DNA of 64,000 nucleotides. It comes from Bryum argenteum (lineage: Eukaryota; Streptophyta; Bryopsida; Bryales; Bryaceae). Shown one piece after another: positions 59,501-64,000 of the stretch. Numbering within the stretch: the first letter of the stretch is position 1; every line of letters begins with the position of its first letter. Both the position numbers and the translations under genes were made by a program. The notes below the pieces were generated by a model. That model saw nothing but the letters and a program-made list of their open reading frames with translations. It was not told where the DNA came from and ran no database searches. The stretch spans positions 27,889,010-27,953,009 of the forward strand of contig CM073321.1 of the NCBI GenBank assembly GCA_037043015.1. Direction: 5' to 3'.

Positions 59501-61411
59501 AATAGGCACTCCGAAAGTGACCACTGTGGAGGCAACAAACGACGTAGCAAAGCCAAAATCAACGAAAGTGGATCCGAAGGTTGTGCAGAAACGGACCTCC
59601 ACAAGAGCAGAGGCCTCTAAGACCAAATGAAGAAGAAGGCGTTGCAGCAGGTCAGTGATTACACTCTTTAGCATGTAGAAGCTAGAAAGTAAACCATATA
59701 TATGTAGTACATGAAATGAAATGAGGTCAATTTTGATTTTTTCTTGCAAACCTTCTATAACAAGAGTCATTGTTGGCTTGAGAACCATGTGCAGGATCTG
59801 ACATGTGTGCTACTGTACAAGAGTACTGACAACCTGAGGTGACACTGGAGCGACACACAGTTCTGGGTGCGTACGTAGGACATCACTGTTGTGTGATGAA
59901 GTAGATTTTCAATGACTTTTGTGGTTTGGTTTTTGAGGTTATACACTATATGAGTATGAACCTTGAAATTTATATGTGATAGTGTGTGAATGATATGGAT
60001 TGGAAGTACGTACTTGTATGAGTATGTTGAACGTTTTTAACAGTGTGGAATTTCACATTTTAATGCGTATATTGCGATGTTGAAAGGCATGTACGAGTGG
60101 TTTGTGCTATCAGACATTCTGGAAGACTTTGTATAAAACATCTATTTAAACATTGATAAAAACATCCATATAGACGTTTGAGGAGATATTTTGTAAAACA
60201 TCGTGCAAGACCTCCTAAAAAAGGCCTAGAAGATTTTTCTAAACATCACAACAAGCAGCTTAGAAGACATTGTGTCAAACATCTTCTAAACATCTTTAAA
60301 GACATCCTATAAAACATTTTGTGAAACATCACAAAAAACACCTCCAAAACATCATCGCAGACATTTTCAAAACATCATATAAGACATTTTATGAAACATT
60401 TTGTAAGATCACTAGAAAACATCATATACACATCTTGCAAGGCATCCTTTAAGACATCGTGCAATATAAAAAGTAATCTCTACAATGTTTAAGTGGATGA
60501 CTCCGACGACGCGATTAGACTACTAAACATATCATCGTAGACATTAGCAAATACATTGTGAAATGTCTCATAAGAGATTGTAAAATGTGATATTAGACAT
60601 CCTTAAATGTCTCGTAAGAAATCCTTAGATGTTTCAAAAGACATCCTCAAATGTCTTCCAATGTCTTTTACAACCATTATTTCAATATAAAAGCGATCAA
60701 AACTATCTTTGGCGTGGCATGCCACGTCAAGTTTTCCCGCGTGCCACGTCAGATTTTCCCGGGTCCACGTTGGATTTTGGCGCCGCCACGTCACGATTTC
60801 TTTGACCACGCAAAACTCCACATCAGGATGAAATTCATCGCCATGTGGCACTGCCCGTCCACATGGTGCTGATGTGTCCTCCACGTGATCCACTTCTTAC
60901 CCTCCCAAGTTTACCTTGACACGTCATATTTTCCAAGACATCTTCCTGCATTTTAAATGTCTTTTTGATGTCTTCTTAGACATTAACCCAACTTTTAGTC
61001 TAAAAGTAATTTTTAAGACATCTAATCGACTTTAGATGTCTTATTTAAGACATCCAAAATTCGATGGTTTTCTTATAGTGATCTGCTGTGGACTACACCA
61101 AAGACGTCTTGGATGATGATGATGATGATGTTGTTGATAGTTACGTCAGTGTACCGAGTCGAATTGTGGCGGCTTCTCGTGAGAACATCCCGGCTACGGC
61201 GACAGGCACCGTGGCACGGATTACTAATACCTCTAGTCGTTCTACGGCCCTTGGTGTTCCCTGCGATTTAGCTCCCGTCAACCTAAATCATCCTTTGCGA
61301 ACCACAATGGCCCGTGTGGGACTATCTTTTGAAGGAGACTATCCCCGAGTTGTTGGGAAGCGTGACAGAAATGAGGCTTTTGGTGATGCACGTCCACGTA
61401 GTACTATGTAG
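39624..61411 (+). CDS. second ParB-like/methyltransferase protein with C-terminal HAD-like domain, split by a CACTA element
   Basis: Proposed exons: 39,624-39,717; 39,934-41,289; 41,494-42,828; 43,085-45,238; 45,596-45,730; 45,782-46,390; 46,780-46,934 continuing at 61,084-61,411. Junctions are GT-AG and mostly phase 0. The true start is uncertain. Domains in order: an unrecognised N-terminal domain; a basic nuclear-signal region (SRKRRNSNPSPVKQPKRIK); a ParB-like core (about 40.79-41.17 kb: FIVRKLEPAGVVHYKN, FRVIDGQHHVEAAKEL, DVSIMANKTNN); a beta-class methyltransferase fold (41.9-43.16 kb) with motif IV-like GIIDLRCVPG and motif I-like FLSIMGGSKPMLAGI, then HIVYEDKDE; a Gly/Ser/Arg-rich segment; an acidic region; a coiled coil (44.49-44.72 kb); and an FCP1-like HAD segment (45.88-46.38 kb). 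Both methyltransferase motifs depart from the active consensus. The coding path has at least one break near the HAD exon end. AATAAA at 61,480 follows the stop. Confidence 0.6.
41336..41445. repeat. cluster of four solo palindromes in an intron
   Basis: Four short inverted repeats of the array family (TTTAGGTCGACGCCACCTAA at 41,336; related forms at 41,366, 41,396 and 41,425) sit head to tail in the intron after the ParB-like exon. The arms pair even where the sequence differs (TTTAGCTGGA ... TCTAGCTAAA), so the pairing appears to be kept. Confidence 0.8.
42853..43011. repeat. two solo palindromes in the next intron
   Basis: TTTAGGTCGATGCCACCTAA at 42,853 and again at 42,991, identical in the core, each followed by a TGYCTGTTT...TCAAGTTC block. 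The surrounding 130 bp looks duplicated. Confidence 0.8.
43778..43807. repeat. solo palindrome inside a coding exon
   Basis: GGGG-A-TTTAGGTCG, three bases, then CGACCTAAA-CCCC form an almost perfect 13-bp-arm hairpin inside the long exon and encode GDLGRVDLNPP in frame. Confidence 0.85.
45269..45291. repeat. solo palindrome just after a donor site
   Basis: ATTTAGGTCG-GG-TCGACCTAAAT (written in two arms), about 30 bp into the intron that follows the coiled-coil exon. An AATAAA at 45,499 further down the intron could serve as an early polyadenylation signal. Confidence 0.8.
46935..46970 (+). repeat. CACTA left terminal inverted repeat
   Basis: Starts CACTATAAAAAAACCATCG and runs into the first GATGTCTTAA subterminal word. 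It pairs with 61,045-61,080 with two mismatches. Confidence 0.95.
46981..47940. other. left subterminal region of the CACTA element
   Basis: GATGTCTT words (46,970-47,140 and 47,750-47,900) flank an AT-rich stretch (47,240-47,690) without genes. Confidence 0.7.
47947..52372 (-). pseudogene. TNP2-type CACTA transposase (with DUF4218/DUF4216-like parts), damaged
   Basis: Minus-strand gene starting at ATG 52,372. The first exon (to about 51,125) holds an N-terminal region with YCPCYNCRGG and CPDGCVLYEDDHAELETCPKC, then SPAWKHINTD..FDIFGRDSRNMRLALALDGVNPF. Next (51,119-50,617) comes FTLRGLLMWTISDFPAYGLISG and KGCPCCGPET; then (50,354-50,009) ILDVMHCEKNICENILKTLFG. All three are hallmark TNP2 blocks. 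A DUF4218-like part (FPPTFLNVMAHLPIHLVEQL; YPIERYLKTLKDYVRTYAHP; GSIAEGYRLDETLGFCTEY) and a DUF4216-like end (48.8-47.95 kb, with RRGWKVVCRTD) follow. Single-base frame disruptions near 51.12, 50.62 and 49.45 kb, and a stop between the last two parts, suggest it no longer makes a whole protein. TNP2 cuts at the CACTA ends. Confidence 0.85.
52545..52690. repeat. 22-bp repeat of the CACTA subterminal motif
   Basis: About six imperfect copies of GACATCCGTGAAGACATCTC upstream of the transposase start. Both halves are the AGACATC word found throughout the element. Confidence 0.85.
52931..53260 (-). CDS. CACTA-encoded hypothetical protein
   Basis: A 109-aa minus-strand frame (MAFNGKAMSDVESVGE start) lies upstream of the transposase gene inside the element. 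It is acidic and rich in Tyr, Asp and Glu (ECNHPYGEYPFEEYDVRH; FYEGDYPFDTWEDNYDQW). No domain is recognised. It may be an upstream exon of the transposase gene or an accessory gene. Confidence 0.45.
   Translation of the reverse strand: MAFNGKAMSDVESVGECNHPYGEYPFEEYDVRHAEYLERLAILHAEHVDLLEHCLLNTKDFVPETVDDAYNKNMFTISWFYEGDYPFDTWEDNYDQWLYDQVNLAMVSE
53479..53516. repeat. poly(T) tract
   Basis: About 38 uninterrupted T residues inside the CACTA element, between the divergent genes. Confidence 0.95.
53658..59620 (+). CDS. CACTA second gene, TNPA/Transposase_24-like, multi-exon
   Basis: Plus strand. Exon 1 at 53,658-53,960 (MGVITQFLDHDTVQGSRYT; RRSARFMDRSD) ends at AAG|GTATGA. Further coding islands lie at about 56,080-56,300 (SKRQRSPRRVQDISDADD), 56,873-57,133 (acidic run, then DEHGTPYGPLRKAFEADVRL), 57,560-57,850 (FDESSEQDGHDQEDEAAKHK), 58,240-58,841 (EKEYERLHPTRES, then a coiled coil and an acidic tail) and 59,360-59,620 (basic, Ala/Lys-rich). 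The pattern of a short conserved block, a G-r-x-P-Y-type segment and a C-terminal coiled coil fits the plant CACTA second protein that binds subterminal motifs; the family match is by pattern only. Exon borders after the first are not settled, and the introns are full of GATGTCT repeats. Confidence 0.5.
54165..54690 (+). other. G-run and GC-rich block inside the CACTA element
   Basis: Six or more runs of 7-9 G alternate with short AT words (ATTGGGGGGGG type, 54,190-54,420), followed by a GGGTGCCCC/CAGTGGGTG minisatellite-like part (54,430-54,600). The G runs could form quadruplexes. Overlapping open frames here are due to composition. It lies just after exon 1 of the plus-strand CACTA gene. 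Confidence 0.7.
55211..55870. repeat. 12-bp minisatellite TAAGTAGATGTC
   Basis: About 55 tandem copies; the central roughly 570 bp are identical copies. The unit contains AGATGTCT, the subterminal word of the CACTA element. The (CLSR)n and (YLDI)n open frames on the two strands are by-products of the 12-bp period and are not genes. Confidence 0.98.
56360..56640. repeat. dispersed GATGTCTT/AAGACATC words in an intron of the CACTA second gene
   Basis: Irregular copies of AATGTCTT and AAGACATCT every 15-30 bp. Similar stretches occur at 57,900-58,100, 58,900-59,110 and 60,110-61,040. Confidence 0.7.
57235..57535. repeat. degenerate GATGTCTACTTAGATGTCTG repeat
   Basis: About a dozen imperfect 20-24 bp units built from the AGATGTCT word, in an intron of the plus-strand CACTA gene. 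Less uniform than the 12-bp array, so probably older. Confidence 0.9.
60110..61044. repeat. right subterminal repeat region of the CACTA element
   Basis: Dense AAGACATC and AAACATC words in both orientations, plus a CCACGTCA-rich patch (60,710-60,890). Subterminal arrays of short words are where the CACTA accessory protein binds in known elements. Confidence 0.75.
61045..61080 (-). repeat. CACTA right terminal inverted repeat
   Basis: Ends ...GGTTTTCTTATAGTG; on the minus strand it reads CACTATAAGAAAACCATCG. Confidence 0.95.
61266..61288. repeat. solo palindrome inside the last coding exon
   Basis: ATTTAGCTCCCGTCAACCTAAAT encodes CDLAPVNLNHP in frame, in the same frame and almost the same peptide as the exonic copy at 43,778 (DLGRVDLN). 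Confidence 0.75.
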
Positions 61412-61479
61412 ATTTTTCTGGGCTTTACTTTAGAAGGTCTACAATTACACCAATAATTTGTTTTCTGGATTTTTCAATC

Positions 61480-61485
61480 AATAAA
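61480..61485 (+). terminator. polyadenylation signal AATAAA
   Basis: AATAAA about 70 bp after the stop codon at 61,411 of the second ParB/methyltransferase gene, in a T-rich context. Confidence 0.55.
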
Positions 61486-61499
61486 CCTTTCTCCTTTAG

Positions 61500-64000
61500 T
61501 AAATTTGTGTTAATCATTGATTGTATTTTGAATGTATTCTTCTTTTTGATTAAGTATAGTTTGTATATTCATTACTATGTCTTTTTATTTTGAGAATATT
61601 CTACTATATTGATAAAACATGCTCTTTATTTTGAGAATACTTCTCTCTATATTGATAAACTTACATTATTTGGTAATGTATTTGGCTTGGTGCAGTCTAA
61701 GTGCGATTGTATTACCGTAAATCGTATTTACCATTTTGTGTATATATTCCCATAATAATGAATTACGTGTTCAAACATGATTTAGGTATATTTAATATAT
61801 GATGGTTTAATATCACATAATTTAACATGATATGATATAATAATTTTTAATTTAATACAATGTAATAAAGTAAAATAGAATATATAAACATTTTCCGTAA
61901 TATTTAATATACATTTATAAGAAATATATTTTCAAATAGTATAATATAGTAAAATAAAACATATTAGAATATTGAATAAAAATTAATATAGTTTAATATA
62001 ATAGAATAATTAATTTGATTTGATATAGGTTAAAAAACTATAAAACTTTGTGTAAAGTAAACCGACCATTTGAAAAACTCATAGTAATTATTCAAATTCA
62101 GTACTGCAAAAAAAGGGTTTCCAATGTTACAAACAATTCTTACTTGGATATTCAATGTTTCATTGCATCATTGCAAACCCCCCTCTTTGTGAGTAGTGAA
62201 TGCAATACTGAAACATGAAATCTGATTAATCAAATATTGTTGTAAATTTGAGAAAATACTCGCATTCTTTCGTATACCAGAACTCGTAATATACGCCTAA
62301 CATTATAATAATTTTAACATAGTTTATTAAGTGATAATTTTTTATTTAAACTTGGTTTAATTTATTTTTTTTATTTGGTTTTAATTATTTATTGTATAAA
62401 ACAATTTAATCTTGAGATTCTTAAAAAATTTGCGTAATACTAATAAATACCTTTGACTAGTTTTCCTCAAAAATTATGTAGTGTTCGACGGAAGAATTCT
62501 AAAATTTATGTTTTTCGATATTTTTCCATTGATACAGATTGGAATTCAAAGTAACTACCACACAAGTTTATAATCTTTTATAGTGTTAGCTGTAGTTATG
62601 ATTCAAATTTAAGTGTTTAGGGATAAGGGTTTAGTCTAGAATTTAAGGTTTAGAGTTTACAAATTAAGATTTAGGTTATAGTGTATAGGGTTGAGGATTA
62701 AAGGTTAATTAATTTTAAAGATCATGATTTAGGATTGCAATGTAAAGACAAGCTAGATAGCAACTTTGTGGAAGAAAGCGTAGATGCGGATACATTCTAA
62801 ACTTTTGAAAACAAGTTAAGAATACCATTGATACTAAAAAAATCATCTTAGCATAAGAATTGAAGTAAAACTAAATATTATTAAGTTTGAATATCACACA
62901 TAGAATATGAAACCAGTAAAATATATTTAGTCACTGAATGTTAATAAGACTTAATTCTAAACCAATAATTATATATTTCAAATATCATATATGGTAATAA
63001 TACACTTGAAAAAGCTAAGTATTAAACTTATAATTCCTCAACTTATTCACTGTCTAAATACTTATATAATAGTATCTCACATAAATTTATTGAATATTGT
63101 ATTTACAATATGCATTTGTAAAATAATACATTCAACCCATTGAATATCATACTTAATATAGCAGACCTAATTAGGTAGAAACTAATCTTATAGAATCACA
63201 TTTTAAAAAACTCAATATTATATTTACTATAACTGTTGTAAAGTGCAAGATATTAGTCATTTAATATTACACATATTTTAGTAAGTGCGAATGTTACTAT
63301 ACCTCACATCACCTGTCGGTACCTTATTGCTTTAATTTAGTATGAAATAAAATTAAGTCATTTAAGACTACATGAATCCAAGGTACACGACGAGAACAAT
63401 TTGTGTTCCATCTAAACATTTGATAAGTTAGTATAAATTTCAGGTAATTTAATCATTTTCTATTATTTTCCCTATACTCTATTTAAGGTAATCTTGTAAA
63501 CTATGTAAACTATAATCTTGTAACAAATGACACTCTCTTTAACAACTAGATAGAAGTTTTTTTTTTTTTTCTCGTTGTGTAGTCGGATGAATTGTGGTAA
63601 ACAATATTTGCAACAATGGTAAAACTATTGATATTAAAGTTATTGATTTATGAAATATCAAAGGTTAAGTTAATTATGGACTAGGGACTAGAGTTTTTCA
63701 TTATGGTTTGATGTAAACTTGACTAATTTCCAATAAAATAGAAGAGGTGTCTTCACTAAAGTGCATTCCATTGATTCACACTTTATTGCAAGGTTTTGAA
63801 TACAAACTAGACTTGATTTGGAACAATACCCAAGTGATTTCATCCAAAACGGACCTCGGATGAAGAAGATATGGCTATTCAAAGTACTGCCTTCTATCCA
63901 AAATATCGTTTTTTGACATTCGGCGCATTTAGGGGTTAACATTCTAGTGCCCAATATGAAATTATTTTGTTAATTTGAGTTTGGGTTATCCATTTTCCTT
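61500..64000. other. AT-rich intergenic sequence
   Basis: No supported gene. A short minus-strand frame at 63,688-63,954 lies in less AT-rich sequence but has no motif I recognise. Confidence 0.5.
62615..62706. repeat. interstitial telomere-like tract, (TTTAGGG)n, degenerate
   Basis: Degenerate copies of TTTAGGG with variants (GTTTAGTC, TTTAAGG, TTTAGAG, TATAGGG), in the opposite orientation to the tract at 4937-5038. Confidence 0.6.

Larger units (their letters stand above)
46935..61080. mobile_element. CACTA (En/Spm) DNA transposon, 14.1 kb
   Basis: Both ends begin CACTATAA(A/G)AAAACC and agree at 34 of 36 terminal positions when aligned as inverted repeats. The element is flanked by a 3-bp target duplication, ATC (46,932-46,934 and 61,081-61,083), the size expected for CACTA elements. 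Inside are a minus-strand TNP2-type transposase gene, a plus-strand second gene of the TNPA/Transposase_24 kind, and very many AGATGTCT/AGACATCT words, dense at both subterminal regions. It interrupts the last exon of the ParB/methyltransferase gene. Near-identical ends and a perfect target duplication suggest recent insertion, but the transposase frame is damaged, so movement may have been driven by a related copy. Confidence 0.95.

Overview
The window looks like nuclear DNA of a plant-lineage eukaryote. Genes are split by GT-AG introns with T-rich acceptors, the background is very AT-rich, there are degenerate TTTAGGG-type telomere-like tracts, and there is a CACTA (En/Spm) transposon with a TNP2-type transposase. 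DUF7869-type transposase-like genes together with eukaryotic ParB-like/methyltransferase genes suggest an early-diverging streptophyte (bryophyte- or charophyte-like), but the species cannot be fixed from the sequence. Almost everything legible belongs to mobile or mobile-like units; I see no ordinary housekeeping gene, rRNA gene or convincing tRNA.

Layout. 0.5-3.5 kb (minus): a decayed coiled-coil plus RING-H2 gene. 3.9-8.1 kb: mostly empty AT-rich DNA with a telomere-like tract and a GC island. 9.75-10.33 kb (plus): a small two-exon ADD-type zinc-finger gene (the DNMT3/ATRX class of histone H3 tail reader). 11.9-19.1 kb (minus): a 12-exon gene joining a ParB-like domain to a beta-class N6/N4 DNA methyltransferase domain, with a 285-bp tandem repeat in its first intron. 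20.0-22.0 kb: two small genes, one basic and one with SUMO-type motifs. 22.4-24.3 kb: a minisatellite followed by a RING-like gene. 25.9-28.8 kb (minus): a DUF7869 transposase-like gene. 28.9-30.4 kb: a long array of hairpin-forming units. 30.4-31.0 kb: a GC-rich leader. 31.0-37.9 kb: an AT-rich core without genes. 37.9-38.4 kb: a second GC-rich leader. 38.7-39.9 kb: a second array in inverted orientation. 39.6-61.4 kb (plus): a second ParB-like/methyltransferase gene that continues into a degenerate FCP1-like HAD domain. Its last exon is split by a 14.1-kb CACTA element (46,935-61,080) with a perfect 3-bp target duplication. 61.5-64.0 kb: AT-rich with a second telomere-like tract.

The most striking unit is the mirror-image block at about 26-46 kb. 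A transposase-like gene and a ParB-like/methyltransferase gene are transcribed away from an AT-rich core, and each has the same kind of GGGCAC/GGGCAGC-rich leader and the same family of hairpin repeats (TTTAGGTCG...CTAAA) ahead of its coding exons. Single copies of the same palindrome lie in introns of the methyltransferase gene and in two of its exons, in the same reading frame. I infer a large composite DNA element that carries its own ParB-like DNA-recognition protein and the repeats it might recognise, together with methylation-type and chromatin-type functions. This is a hypothesis. The domain calls rest on motifs seen by eye; no database search was run.
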